A DNA stretch of 64,000 nucleotides from Sphingomonas kyeonggiensis. GTDB taxonomy: Bacteria; Pseudomonadota; Alphaproteobacteria; Sphingomonadales; Sphingomonadaceae. Below the pieces are notes generated by a model. The model worked only from the letters and a program-made list of their open reading frames with translations, did not search any database and was not told the DNA's origin. The position numbers were made by a program, and so were the translations under genes. How positions within the stretch are numbered: position 1 is the first letter of the stretch; each line of letters starts with the position of its first letter. Location of the stretch: positions 992,001 through 1,056,000 of the forward strand of contig NZ_JACIEH010000001.1 in the NCBI RefSeq assembly GCF_014196745.1, given 5' to 3'. Positions 25,875-34,911 of the stretch are shown piece after piece.

Positions 25875-26837
25875 ATGGCAACACGACGATTTCGCACCGA
25901 GGAGAGCATCGCCGCGGAGCGAGGCACCCGACAGCGCGTCGAGCCATTGCTGGAGCGTCATGGCATTGAAGTCACCGGGCGCCGGCTGATCGAGCGCGGC
26001 ACCGCAGTCACCCAGGTGATTGAGGCCCGCCTCGATGCACTGCCAATCCGAATGCATGTGCGTCTTTGCTGGCGGCGAGACGGCAGAAATCCACGCGAAC
26101 AACTCTATTCCGCCGCCCAGCTCAAGGCGCGGCTCGACCAGGGTGGGTGGGAGCAGACGCTTGCCAATGTAATGAACCGACATGTCCGCGAAGGGCATAG
26201 CCATCTCCTGCTGGTGCAGGACAGCAAGGAGGGGTTCGCCTTGGCGGCGCTGGTCCCGAGCAAGGCGCTAGGGGCGATATGGGAACGGCAGCGGAGCATC
26301 AGCGCCGATCTGATGGCGCGCGGGCTGAGCGGGACCCTTGTGCAAAACCATGCCACCAATGGCGCAAGTCCAACGCTCTGGCTGCAAGATGATCGATTTC
26401 GTGAAACGGGGGCGGTCGCGCGCGCGCTCTGGGACTGGCCGGGCGTCATCAATGTGCTGAAACTACCGCGCGTGCCGAGCATCGAGCGAGACACGGACAC
26501 GCTCGATGACCTTGTCGGCCAGGAGGATCCCGGACGCGATGCGGCTGAGCGCCGGCCACAGCTTCGCTCAGGCTATCCGCGCAACCCAAAAGTCCGCGCC
26601 CTGGTGATCGAACGGTCGGGCGGGCAATGCGAGAGTCCAGGGTGCGGCGAAGGTCGAAGCTATCCCGGCTTCCTGGACGTACATCACATCCTGGGCGTGG
26701 ACGTAAGCGACCGGCCATGGACCTGCGTTGCCCTGTGCCCAAATTGTCATAGGGAGGCGCATTTTGCGCCAGAGAAAGAAGCCATCAATGCGAGCCTGGC
26801 CGCGTTCGCGGTGCGATTTGGAGCTATCGGGCAATGA
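25875..26837 (+). CDS. HNH endonuclease-domain protein with novel N-terminal domain (320 aa)
   Basis: The C-terminal about 80 residues are an HNH domain with zinc-binding cysteines: GGQCESPGCGEG, FLDVHHILGV (catalytic His) and CPNCHREAHF. The first about 220 residues match no family I recognise; they contain a GHSHLLLVQDSKEGFALAALVP block that may form an alpha/beta sensor domain. The start at 25875 is chosen; an in-frame ATG at 25818 is possible. The stop overlaps the next gene (ATGA), so it is co-translated with a HEPN-type protein. Confidence 0.75.
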   Translation: MATRRFRTEESIAAERGTRQRVEPLLERHGIEVTGRRLIERGTAVTQVIEARLDALPIRMHVRLCWRRDGRNPREQLYSAAQLKARLDQGGWEQTLANVMNRHVREGHSHLLLVQDSKEGFALAALVPSKALGAIWERQRSISADLMARGLSGTLVQNHATNGASPTLWLQDDRFRETGAVARALWDWPGVINVLKLPRVPSIERDTDTLDDLVGQEDPGRDAAERRPQLRSGYPRNPKVRALVIERSGGQCESPGCGEGRSYPGFLDVHHILGVDVSDRPWTCVALCPNCHREAHFAPEKEAINASLAAFAVRFGAIGQ

Positions 26838-27472
26838 CCATGAAGCATCTGGAGGAGCGGTGGTTTCGGACGGATGAGGCGAGCGATGTCGCGGGGTCCG
26901 TCCGCCATGCGATCCGCAGTGCCCCCCTTGTCCAGCAAGACCCACAGGCGATAAAATGGCTGATGCTCGCATTGCACTCGGCGCTGCAAGGTGCGTGTGT
27001 CTGCCATCTGACGACGACGGCGCAGCCATTCGGCGCGCTTGCAAAAAAGAGCGCGGACGAATGGTGGCGCTACCTCAATGGCGGCAACCGCGAACCCGAT
27101 GCCAAGCAGCCGGCGATACAAATCATGGCCCTTCCTGATCTCCTCAAGGCAATCCGCAAGCCGAACAGCATCGGCAGTGGAGCGCAAGAGCCGGGGATCG
27201 TCCTCAGCGATGTCGAGCTGGCCTGGCTTCGCCGGCTTCACGACCAGATTCGAAATCAGTTCATCCATTTCGCGCCAATGGGCTGGTCGATCGAGATCTC
27301 CGGCGTCCCCGAGTTTGGGTCGCTGGTGGGCCGCATCATCGTCGCCATGCTCGACGGCGGATGGGCATTTCGCCGCCTCGAGCGGGACGAAGCGATCTCG
27401 CTGCGACACGATGCCGAGCATCTCCGGACGCCCGAGTGGCTGACCGTTACTTCAACAACCCCTGACAAATGA
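26834..27472 (+). CDS. HEPN-like protein coupled to the HNH gene (212 aa)
   Basis: All-helical protein with RNQFIH (Arg140-x4-His145), the R-x4-6-H signature of HEPN ribonucleases/toxins, embedded in LHDQIRNQFIHFAPMGWSIE. The helix ALHSALQGACVCHLT (about 46-60) resembles the first HEPN helix. Begins within the HNH stop codon (ATGA). Its 3' end overlaps the convergent AbiGi-like gene by 26 bp. I infer an RNase effector or regulator working with the HNH protein. Confidence 0.65.
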   Translation: MTMKHLEERWFRTDEASDVAGSVRHAIRSAPLVQQDPQAIKWLMLALHSALQGACVCHLTTTAQPFGALAKKSADEWWRYLNGGNREPDAKQPAIQIMALPDLLKAIRKPNSIGSGAQEPGIVLSDVELAWLRRLHDQIRNQFIHFAPMGWSIEISGVPEFGSLVGRIIVAMLDGGWAFRRLERDEAISLRHDAEHLRTPEWLTVTSTTPDK

Positions 27473-28133
27473 CCGAAGCAGGGAGGATCGCATCCCGGAC
27501 GCAGGCAAATTTCTCCCGCTCATCATAGATGCGCTCCCGCAGCCTTCTCGCCGAGCGGGTGTCCTTTACGATCACCGCATGGATCGTCTTCGGCAGGCGG
27601 AAGCTGCCCTTGCACCGCCATTCCCGCTCATGGACCCAGTTGATCCAGCCATCCTGGCTGCGCTCCAGCCGCACGACCCGCCAGAGTTCGTCGCGCGGGA
27701 TGCCCAGCGTCCGGGTTTCGTCGTTGGACAAATGGAGCACAGGTCGGAGTCCTTTCTTATAGCCATGCTCCTTGGTCACGATGATGCCGAAAGGCTCATA
27801 GCGCGGATCGTCCGGGTTGGTGTTCTCCGGCGTCAGAACATATTTGAGCGACGCGAACGGAACGTCCATGAAGCAGGCCGCGCCATTCGGTCCCTTGATG
27901 AATCCCTTTTTGGTGTCGCTCGCGTCGACACGCCTTGTCTGCAAGATGCTGACGAGATTGTCATAAGCCGAATATTCATCGTCGCGCTTCGTGTTCTTCG
28001 TCAGGTGAATGAGATAAGGTGAAAGGTCCGGCCGCTTGTTGAAGGGCAGGTCATCGAGCGTGGGTAGATACATTGGGCCTCGCGGTTTGTCTTGAGCAGC
28101 TTGCATCCAGACCATGCTCCTCATCCGGTCCAC
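27447..28133 (-). CDS. AbiGi-like protein, possible ADP-ribosyltransferase fold (228 aa)
   Basis: Resembles the abortive-infection AbiGi family: YLIHLTKN near the N-terminus, DNLVSILQTRRVDAS, ACFMDVPFASLKYVL, YEPFGIIVTKEHGYKKGLRPVL (cited here in pieces: FGIIVTKEHGYK, GLRPVLHL) and a C-terminal WVHEREWRC. The H-T...NL-SIL...E-REWR order is also seen in DarT/DUF2971-like ADP-ribosyltransferase folds, so enzymatic activity is possible. Convergent with and overlapping the HEPN gene. Confidence 0.55.
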   Translation of the reverse strand: MDRMRSMVWMQAAQDKPRGPMYLPTLDDLPFNKRPDLSPYLIHLTKNTKRDDEYSAYDNLVSILQTRRVDASDTKKGFIKGPNGAACFMDVPFASLKYVLTPENTNPDDPRYEPFGIIVTKEHGYKKGLRPVLHLSNDETRTLGIPRDELWRVVRLERSQDGWINWVHEREWRCKGSFRLPKTIHAVIVKDTRSARRLRERIYDEREKFACVRDAILPASVICQGLLK

Positions 28134-28334
28134 TTATCCACTGAAATCCAGCTGGCGGCGATTGCGTCGCGAACGGGCAGCAACTAGAAAAAGACCAGCT
28201 CTTGGCAGGAGCGCGGCACCCGCCGTTCCGAAGCTGTTGACAGCACTGTCCCGAACTCAAAAGGCCTTTCAACAAGCGTTCAGGCTTGAGAGGCGGTTGG
28301 CGGGTGACGCTCGATACAGGCCCGGAGAACGTCT

Positions 28335-29648
28335 ATGTTGAATGGTGGAGTCCGTCCCTCGACGATCGAGGGGGTCAAGCGCCTCGCGAATCAGCTCAAG
28401 AAGTCGCAAGGGATCAAGCATTCTCGAGCACTCGATCTCGCCGCACAGGCCGCCGATTGCCAGAACTACCGGCACGCCCAGCACGAGCTTCCGGCACGAT
28501 CGACGCAGCCGGCCGGACACGCGATCTTCGTCACAGTCTATTGGCAGGATCGCGAGAACTGGGACGTCGGCCGCGAAACTCTAAAGCTGGATTTCGACAG
28601 GCCGATGCTCGAAATGTTCAGCACGGCCGATCTTCGACACGCACCGGGATTCAAGGGGATGCGCGCCGTTGCCGCTGATCATGTCGTTGCTGACCACCTG
28701 GCGATATCGCGAGATCATGCCCGCCGCCGCATCTGTGTCGCGGCAAGGACGCTTCGCTTCATGGAGCATAGCGGCCTGCGACCCTATGTCGGTCGGCACA
28801 AGCTGCATCCGGGCGGCGAGAAGGTAAGCGAGTTGCCCGACACCGATCATGCGACTGATTGGTATGATCCAGCCTCAGGGCAGTTCGTTCTCATCGACGA
28901 ACCCTATGGCGACAAGCCGGACGACGAGGCCCGGGCCGAATGGGCGCGCAGGGAGAATTGGCACCTGCGCAAATCGAGTTGGCCAGGTCGATACAATCCC
29001 TTTGCCTGCGAGCTTTATGTCGCGACGGACGCCGTCAACGGGTTTGCGATCGACGCCCTCATGGGAAAGATCGATGCAATGCCGGATCCCGTCCTCGAGC
29101 GCGATTGGACCGGCGATTCCGCAGCCTCGCACGCGCTGTTCCTCAGTCCTGGCGCCACCAGTCCGCAGGATCGGCGACGCGCGCGAGCCAGAGGTATCGT
29201 TGTCCCGCGCAGCACCGGGACTACCGCGCCCTATGGCGCGACAATCGGCGGCCAGCGGAGGCGGCCGAACGCGGTTATGAGGCTATCCGACCATGTCGAG
29301 ATCGGCCGCATCCTGAAGGCGGCGATGCGCTTCGGGAAGCTTCCTTTCCAGGCCTATCAACGCCTCAACCTCCTACGTTCGGCGCTGGAAGACTGGCTCG
29401 GAGAAGAACTGGAGTATCGCCGATCCAATGATTTCGACGTCGTCGATGTCTATTATGGGCATGACGAGCTCGACGCTCTTGCGGTGCGCGTTGGGTCGCC
29501 GGAGGGACTGGCGCAGTTGCTGAGCGAGGTACACGGCAAGCTCAAGGCAGCCTATCCGGATTGCGCTCCACTGCGTCGCGAGCTTCGCAAAATCGATGTG
29601 GCGGTCGATTACATCGTCCGCGCAGATCCCCGCGTGGTGAAGCCCTGA
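28335..29648 (+). CDS. DUF5623-like protein (437 aa)
   Basis: N-terminal about 45 residues match the DUF5623/glyoxalase-superfamily-type helix pair (STIEGVKRLANQLKKSQGI, SRALDLAAQAADCQNYRHAQ) common in mobile-island proteins. The remaining about 390 residues are unassigned. SD GGAGA precedes the ATG at 28335. Function unknown. The intergenic stretch 28,134-28,334 shows no other gene. Confidence 0.6.
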   Translation: MLNGGVRPSTIEGVKRLANQLKKSQGIKHSRALDLAAQAADCQNYRHAQHELPARSTQPAGHAIFVTVYWQDRENWDVGRETLKLDFDRPMLEMFSTADLRHAPGFKGMRAVAADHVVADHLAISRDHARRRICVAARTLRFMEHSGLRPYVGRHKLHPGGEKVSELPDTDHATDWYDPASGQFVLIDEPYGDKPDDEARAEWARRENWHLRKSSWPGRYNPFACELYVATDAVNGFAIDALMGKIDAMPDPVLERDWTGDSAASHALFLSPGATSPQDRRRARARGIVVPRSTGTTAPYGATIGGQRRRPNAVMRLSDHVEIGRILKAAMRFGKLPFQAYQRLNLLRSALEDWLGEELEYRRSNDFDVVDVYYGHDELDALAVRVGSPEGLAQLLSEVHGKLKAAYPDCAPLRRELRKIDVAVDYIVRADPRVVKP

Positions 29649-29789
29649 CGGTTAAGGCTTGGGGGCGCGGCGGCTTCCGCCGTTTCCCCCGGCCATATTC
29701 CCCTTGGCCAGTGAATGATATTCTGGGCCAGGCTACTGTTTCCGTCCTTCAATTGCGGGCACGCCGGCCGCATTTTGCTGGCTTGCGCC

Positions 29790-31760
29790 TTACGGCTTCT
29801 TTCTGATCCTTGGCTTTTTCACCACTGCTTTGGCGGCAGGGACTGCCTTGGCGGAAGCCGTCGGAGCCTTTTTCACGGAGGGGCGCTTAGTCGACTTGGC
29901 CGCCGCAGCCGCGGGGGAAGGCGGTGCCGACGGAGTTGCCCAGCCCTTTATGGGCTCGAACCAATGGGCGAGGCGGAGTTCGCCGAACCGCTTGTACGGC
30001 GCCGGGAGGGATGTCACGCGCCCAGCGAGCTCGGCATGTAGGTTGAGGACCCATGGCTTCTCGGAATCGAGCGACTTTGCGCTCTGCGCCCGCTCGTATC
30101 GCTCCTTCAGGGCCGCCAGAAGCCGGTCGTTGAGCTTTCCGTCTTGCAACAGCAGGTCGGCGATTTCGCCGATCGCGACATGATGGAGGATTGCGATCCC
30201 TCCATAATTGCCCTCTTCGGGACCCCATTCATAGAGCATCGCGCCGCCCTCGGGATCGGCCTTGAGCCGGTCCACCAACACAGGCGCTTCTCGCTTGGTT
30301 TGCCGGTCCAGCGCGCGCCCGACTGCAGCGGCGACGAGCCCTCGGATTTCCTGAAACGCGGCGCTGTCACTTTCATTGTAGATGAGCCCGGCATAGCCGT
30401 CGCTGCCGAAGCCGAACAGATTGGTCGCTGCGATCAGCGTGTCCGCCTTCTCGACATCGTCCAGATAGGCCGTGAAGAAATCCTTCGGGGCAACGCCGCC
30501 GAGCAGATCGTCTCCATAGCCAAGCAGGCGCAGCGAGCTTCCGACGGCGTGGAGTAGCTGCCCCGGGTGTATCAATTCGCGGTCTGCGAGCTGCTTCGCA
30601 TAGAGGTCGCGAACTTTCCGATATTCGGTCTCGCCCATATCATACCAGCTCCACATGGCACGCCATGCGGGTACCTGTTCGCGCCCAACCACCAGCGGGT
30701 GCTGATTGAGGTGCGCATCGACGGATACAAGATCGACGGTGCCGCTCGCGAACAGCTCGGCCAGCAACTCCGGCGGCACGACAGGATCGCCCCAGCTTAC
30801 CAGCGGGTAGCGAGACCTGAACAGGCTCCCGCGCTGCCGGCCTGTGCTTTCCTCGGTTTTGCTGAGCCTGCCACGAAGCACGATGTCGGAGGTCAGCGTC
30901 CGGAGCCCTTCAACATCGATCCCGTCGCTGCGAAATTCAACGCCCACTGCGAGCATGTAGAGCAACAGGGCCTTCATTGCCGGCTCGCTCGCCTTGAGCT
31001 TGGGATCCGCGAGACTCGCGATCCGATCAAAATCGGAAAGGATCGCGCGAAGACTGCGAAAATTCGGCCTTCCCGCGGCGAGGAACGTCGCGAGCGCCTG
31101 CTCGCGATGCATAGCGATCGTGTCCCGAGCCTCTTTCCCGCTGAGCGCAGCAGCAAAGGCATCCAGGACCGTCGCGGGGTCAGACCCGACGCGGATCGTT
31201 TTGCCGATCAGCTTCTCTTTGCGTCGGCGATATTCCTTTGCTTCGTCGGTGTTGATATTCTCCTCGTCGGCGACGACGACGACCTTGACCTTGTCCTGTT
31301 CGACAAAGCGGTTGAGGAATCCCATCACCTCGACGGGCGGCAGCGGGCAGCGCTCGAAGTCGTCGAACACGAGCACTCGGTCCTGAAGATCCAGAACCAT
31401 ATCCTGGAGCAGCTTGGCGTTCTCGGTCGGGTCGAGCGAGCCGCCGAAAAAGGATGCTGCGCGCGACCCCAGAAGGTTGACGGCACGCACGGCTTTGCCG
31501 CCGAGCACTGGATGCGCCTTGGCGAAGATCTGGCTCATGATGTCGTCGAGTTCGCGCACGCCGAACAGCGTCACGCGGATCGCTTCCTTGGCTTTTTTGT
31601 CAGTCCGTAGCGCCTTGGCATGCCGGTCAGCGAAATACTGGTCGAGAAAGAAGCTCTTTCCCGACCCCCAGGGTCCTTCGAGCATGACCGCAAAATCAGG
31701 ATTCCCCGGCTTGTCGAGATAATAGTCGAGATAGTCGCGGGCTGCAGCATCGGTGGTCAT
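29790..31760 (-). CDS. KAP-family P-loop NTPase (656 aa)
   Basis: KAP NTPase: Walker A GPWGSGKS (29-36), Walker B VLVFDDFERC (129-138), followed by a sensor-like VVVVADEENIN. No membrane helices, unlike many KAP proteins. The middle (about 250-600) is helical and unassigned. The last 45 residues are a lysine/alanine/proline tail of histone-H1 type (KKAPTASAKAVPAAKAVVKK) that would bind nucleic acid. KAP NTPases are recurrent in phage-defence loci. Downstream, on the same strand, of the PIN-like gene (197-bp gap). Confidence 0.85.
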   Translation of the reverse strand: MTTDAAARDYLDYYLDKPGNPDFAVMLEGPWGSGKSFFLDQYFADRHAKALRTDKKAKEAIRVTLFGVRELDDIMSQIFAKAHPVLGGKAVRAVNLLGSRAASFFGGSLDPTENAKLLQDMVLDLQDRVLVFDDFERCPLPPVEVMGFLNRFVEQDKVKVVVVADEENINTDEAKEYRRRKEKLIGKTIRVGSDPATVLDAFAAALSGKEARDTIAMHREQALATFLAAGRPNFRSLRAILSDFDRIASLADPKLKASEPAMKALLLYMLAVGVEFRSDGIDVEGLRTLTSDIVLRGRLSKTEESTGRQRGSLFRSRYPLVSWGDPVVPPELLAELFASGTVDLVSVDAHLNQHPLVVGREQVPAWRAMWSWYDMGETEYRKVRDLYAKQLADRELIHPGQLLHAVGSSLRLLGYGDDLLGGVAPKDFFTAYLDDVEKADTLIAATNLFGFGSDGYAGLIYNESDSAAFQEIRGLVAAAVGRALDRQTKREAPVLVDRLKADPEGGAMLYEWGPEEGNYGGIAILHHVAIGEIADLLLQDGKLNDRLLAALKERYERAQSAKSLDSEKPWVLNLHAELAGRVTSLPAPYKRFGELRLAHWFEPIKGWATPSAPPSPAAAAAKSTKRPSVKKAPTASAKAVPAAKAVVKKPRIRKKP

Positions 31761-31957
31761 CGGGTACTTTCGAACTGCCTCTGTGGGCGCGGTGGTTTTG
31801 CAGAATTTGGTGGGTTCAGCTGGCCGTTCAACCGACGGCTTGCCGCGTCGATGGCAAGGGCAGCCAACGATATGCCAGTCGGTCCAGCCTTTCTGGCCTC
31901 GGCAACGGCGATGTTTGCCGGCTATATGCGGATCATCGAGTGGCCATTGCCGGGCTA

Positions 31958-33076
31958 TCAGTCCAGCAGGTTCGGGTATTGGCTTGCCTTCCTTACGTCT
32001 TGGACCAGTGCCGCGACCGGGGGTGCCTTGCGGAGCACACGCGTGAAATCCTCATGCGTCCGTTTGTCCACGTAGAGCGTGTCCGCATAGGCCGCCAGCA
32101 CCGCCAGATGCTCATCATGGACGTTGCTGCCGGGGCGTTCGACGCGCTTCTGACCATGGGCGCGAAGCGCGCGCGAGATCAGCCAGCTCGGGAGCAAATT
32201 ACTGTCGATGTACTTGATGCGCTCAAACGAGAGACTGGTCTTTTCGGCGGCGATGTGGAGCTGGCTACGCAAGATGCCGAGCTCGGAGAGAGCACCGAAG
32301 GTCGCGTCGTCACGAACATCTTCCGGGTCGACGTGCTGGGTCGCATAAGTCGTGACGAGCAATTGTTTCAGATCGATTTGCCCAGGCGGCAGCAATGTGC
32401 GCATCCGCGCAACAAAGGCATCTGCCATGGCGAGCGCTTCGGCGTGGCTTCGCTTTGGGTCTGACTCCCGCGCTTCCCGATATTTCTCGGCATGTTTATG
32501 CGCGAGCGCGCGTTCACGGTCTTCCGGCGTATTCTGGTTCTTCGCCAGGAATTCTCCCACGGTAAGTTTTGGGTCGAGTGCGTCTCTGTCGGAAAGAGCG
32601 GCGACCATCCCGATATGCGGGCGTCGATTCAGCATGGCCAGCCGCGCCATTTCCCAGACCCAGCCGTCCGGGCCAATCGCCTCGGCCCCGGAGCCCGTTC
32701 GCATGAGGCGCGCGCGTACCTGGTCCCGAACCTCCAGCGCCGAGCTGCAGCCTTCGGTTATCGCGACGACCTCGGCTGCAAGAATATCGATAATCGCCCC
32801 GACGCCATTGGATTCGCCCGGCATCCGCGTCCACGCGATCAACGGCAGCGACTGTAGATAGGCGACGCGCTGCCGCGCGCTTTCCGCGCTCTCGACGCAG
32901 AGCAGTTCCTCGAGATGATGGAACGAAAGGAGGGGCACCTTGCCCTGATCGATTAGCTTCCCATGCATTGCGCGGCCCGCTTCGCGCCGACGCGGATCGG
33001 CGCTGACCGCATCGTCGAGCCATCTCGACCAATGCGCGGTATCGGGCGCGATGATCCGCGCGGCGACGAGGGACAT
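31958..33076 (-). CDS. hypothetical protein, possible PIN-like nuclease (372 aa)
   Basis: No family is certain. The ATG at 33076 has GAAGGA seven bases upstream (an upstream TTG is possible). The layout suggests a PIN-like fold: an early acidic residue after a hydrophobic strand (ARIIAPDTAHW), a conserved-looking LLSFHHLEELL, and a late acidic cluster NVHDEHLAVLAAYADTLYVD with DKRTHEDF. The middle is helical. Located upstream of the KAP NTPase gene on the same strand. Confidence 0.5.
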   Translation of the reverse strand: MSLVAARIIAPDTAHWSRWLDDAVSADPRRREAGRAMHGKLIDQGKVPLLSFHHLEELLCVESAESARQRVAYLQSLPLIAWTRMPGESNGVGAIIDILAAEVVAITEGCSSALEVRDQVRARLMRTGSGAEAIGPDGWVWEMARLAMLNRRPHIGMVAALSDRDALDPKLTVGEFLAKNQNTPEDRERALAHKHAEKYREARESDPKRSHAEALAMADAFVARMRTLLPPGQIDLKQLLVTTYATQHVDPEDVRDDATFGALSELGILRSQLHIAAEKTSLSFERIKYIDSNLLPSWLISRALRAHGQKRVERPGSNVHDEHLAVLAAYADTLYVDKRTHEDFTRVLRKAPPVAALVQDVRKASQYPNLLD

Positions 33077-33157
33077 GTTACGATCCTTCAAGAACCGGAG
33101 TGGCAGCCTTGAGGGCGCTCACCGCTCCAGGGAGACGGGCAGGCCTGGCGGCGCCTG

Positions 33158-33802
33158 CTAGGGAGCGTCAAGATCGAGCCCCGGCTGAGACGCTTCCGCA
33201 CTGGCCGCAGGCGGGTAAACCCTCGTCGCGGTCAGGCTGCCCTTGGGAAGATATCTGAGGATCTCTTCGGCAGGGACCGCCGGATCCAGCCAGTCCGCCC
33301 AGCGATCGCGGGTGAGCGGGATGATCTGGCGGTGGTGATAGGGCGCGATGTCGGGTCCGGCCGGCAGGGTGAGCATGGTGAACGCTTCGCCGAGCTCGGG
33401 GTGCTTGCGCCAGATTCCCGCAATGCAGAACCAGCGATGGTCGGCGAGGGTGAAGAGCCATTTGTCGAGGCGCTTCTGCTTGGGCGCTTCGGGGTCGGTG
33501 AATTCGTAGAAGCCGTCGGCCAGGATCAGACATCGGTTTGAAGTGAATTCGCGGTTGTCGGCCTGGAAATTATAGACGGGCTTGCCGCGCTGGCCCGGCC
33601 AGCTCCAGCGCCGGTTCACCAGCTCGCCGATGCGTGGTCTTCCTTCCGCCGTTCGAACGATCGGTGCGACATCGGTGATCTTGATGTCTTCGCGTACCTC
33701 GACGTTCGGTGTTCCTTCAGGAAGCTCGATGGCGATCTCGAGCTCGTCGAAATCCTCCATGATCGAGGCGATATCCACTTCGAGACGATAGTCGTTACAC
33801 AT
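33158..33802 (-). CDS. SRAP domain protein, YedK/HMCES family (214 aa)
   Basis: SOS-response-associated peptidase domain that crosslinks to abasic sites in single-stranded DNA. Begins MCNDYRL, so the essential Cys2 is present after Met removal. Also seen: NFQADNREF (Asn/Arg/Glu block), SNRCLILADGFYEF (catalytic Glu) and APYHHRQIIPL (His block). Near full family length. Divergent from a second SRAP-like gene, with an SOS box between them. Confidence 0.92.
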   Translation of the reverse strand: MCNDYRLEVDIASIMEDFDELEIAIELPEGTPNVEVREDIKITDVAPIVRTAEGRPRIGELVNRRWSWPGQRGKPVYNFQADNREFTSNRCLILADGFYEFTDPEAPKQKRLDKWLFTLADHRWFCIAGIWRKHPELGEAFTMLTLPAGPDIAPYHHRQIIPLTRDRWADWLDPAVPAEEILRYLPKGSLTATRVYPPAASAEASQPGLDLDAP

Positions 33803-33839
33803 TCCGTCACACCCTCAAGTCCGCTTGCGACTCAATCGC

Positions 33840-33854
33840 GTTCCTATTATGTTC
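33840..33854. promoter_or_regulatory. SOS box (LexA operator), GTTC-N7-GTTC
   Basis: GTTC (33840-33843), seven bases, GTTC (33851-33854) is an exact match to the alphaproteobacterial LexA consensus. It lies 9 bp before the start of the SRAP-like gene on the right and 38 bp before the SRAP gene on the left, so both may be DNA-damage induced. Confidence 0.75.
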
Positions 33855-33862
33855 TCAATGCG

Positions 33863-34384
33863 ATGGAACCGACTCCAACTCCGTTCGACCTCGATGCACC
33901 AGCAGGCGCTGGACGCCTGATCGTCCGGCGCAGCCCGGACAGTCCGCACAAGCCGCAGGCCATCGCCGCGCGTTGGGGCTCGGACCCGCGGTTCAGCGAC
34001 GGGGTGGCATACAGGTTCGTTCGCTCGGAAGGGAAGAGCTTCCCGAGCCATCGCTGCCTCATCCCGGCGACCCAGTTCGAGATGAGGGTGGGCAAGAAGC
34101 GCTATCGGGCGCAACTCGACGGCGGCAATCATTTCTACCTCGCCGGCGTCTGGGAGCCAGCGCTGGCGGGATGGCCGCTGAGCTTCAAGATTATCACAGT
34201 CGACGCCAATCTCGAGGTTGCGCCCTATCAGGACCGGCACGGCGCGATCATTCATCGCCGGCAAGTCATGCAATGGCTCGACGGCCTTGTGCCCATAGGC
34301 GAGCTACTCGTGACACCGCCCGCCCGGACATTCGTGGTCGAGGAGATCGGCGACGCGCCAACCCAGGCGGCGCTCATATTCTAG
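33863..34384 (+). CDS. degenerate SRAP-family protein lacking Cys2 (173 aa)
   Basis: Aligns to SRAP after the N-terminus: IAARWGSDPRF (usual RWGL.P.W), SHRCLIPATQFEM (usual RRCLVPADGFYEW), FYLAGVWEP, FKIITVDAN, and APYQDRHGAII (usual HDRMPVIL). It does not begin MC; it starts MEPTPTPFDLDAP, so the DNA-crosslinking cysteine is missing. May be regulatory, bind DNA non-covalently, or be inactive. Operon with the next gene, whose ribosome site overlaps its stop. Confidence 0.75.
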   Translation: MEPTPTPFDLDAPAGAGRLIVRRSPDSPHKPQAIAARWGSDPRFSDGVAYRFVRSEGKSFPSHRCLIPATQFEMRVGKKRYRAQLDGGNHFYLAGVWEPALAGWPLSFKIITVDANLEVAPYQDRHGAIIHRRQVMQWLDGLVPIGELLVTPPARTFVVEEIGDAPTQAALIF

Positions 34385-34394
34385 GAGAGCGATG

Positions 34395-34799
34395 ATGCTG
34401 GCAGAACCCGTTCGCAGCGCTGCTACCGAGGCCGACGACATTCTCGGCCTGCTCAACGCGGTGGCAATCACTGCCGGCCAGTTCCAAGGTGCGATGGAAA
34501 CACTGGCGGCGCTTCCCGATCCCGCGCGGCGCGATCCCGCGGCACAGGCAATTGCGCTACAGGCATATGCGAGCGATGCCGGGTTGGGTGAGGATCCGCT
34601 CGTTTCCGCAGCGCTGCATGCGCGGATCACCGCGCTCGCCAAATGGACGACCGCCTGGGATCCGGACCGGCAATCGGATGTGCAGGCTGTGATCGACTCG
34701 GCGGTGCGCTTTCCCTTGAGCGCGGGCGTCAACGGTATCGCCTTCGAGCCAGCTGGATTTCAGGAGCTCATTCTCTTCATCGAGGCGCTGCCCTGGTAG
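34395..34799 (+). CDS. hypothetical protein in the SRAP operon (134 aa)
   Basis: Follows the degenerate SRAP gene by 10 bases; AGGAGAG (34383-34389) overlaps that stop and favours the ATG at 34395 over 34392. The product is a helical, alanine-rich, acidic protein (EADDILGLLNAVAITAGQF, ARRDPAAQAIALQAY) with no recognised domain. Likely co-induced with SRAP by DNA damage. Confidence 0.6.
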   Translation: MLAEPVRSAATEADDILGLLNAVAITAGQFQGAMETLAALPDPARRDPAAQAIALQAYASDAGLGEDPLVSAALHARITALAKWTTAWDPDRQSDVQAVIDSAVRFPLSAGVNGIAFEPAGFQELILFIEALPW

Positions 34800-34911
34800 G
34801 CCTGCCGGGGGCCGCGCCGGTCTTTCTCGACAGCGGATTCCTGAGCGGCACCGCAGATCCGGATGCAGCTCAGATATTGCCTGGGCCTGGGCATTGCGCG
34901 ACTATCTCCTG

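Noticed and set aside
30567..31610. 347-codon plus-strand frame over the KAP NTPase gene
   Set aside because: Antisense shadow of the KAP coding sequence.
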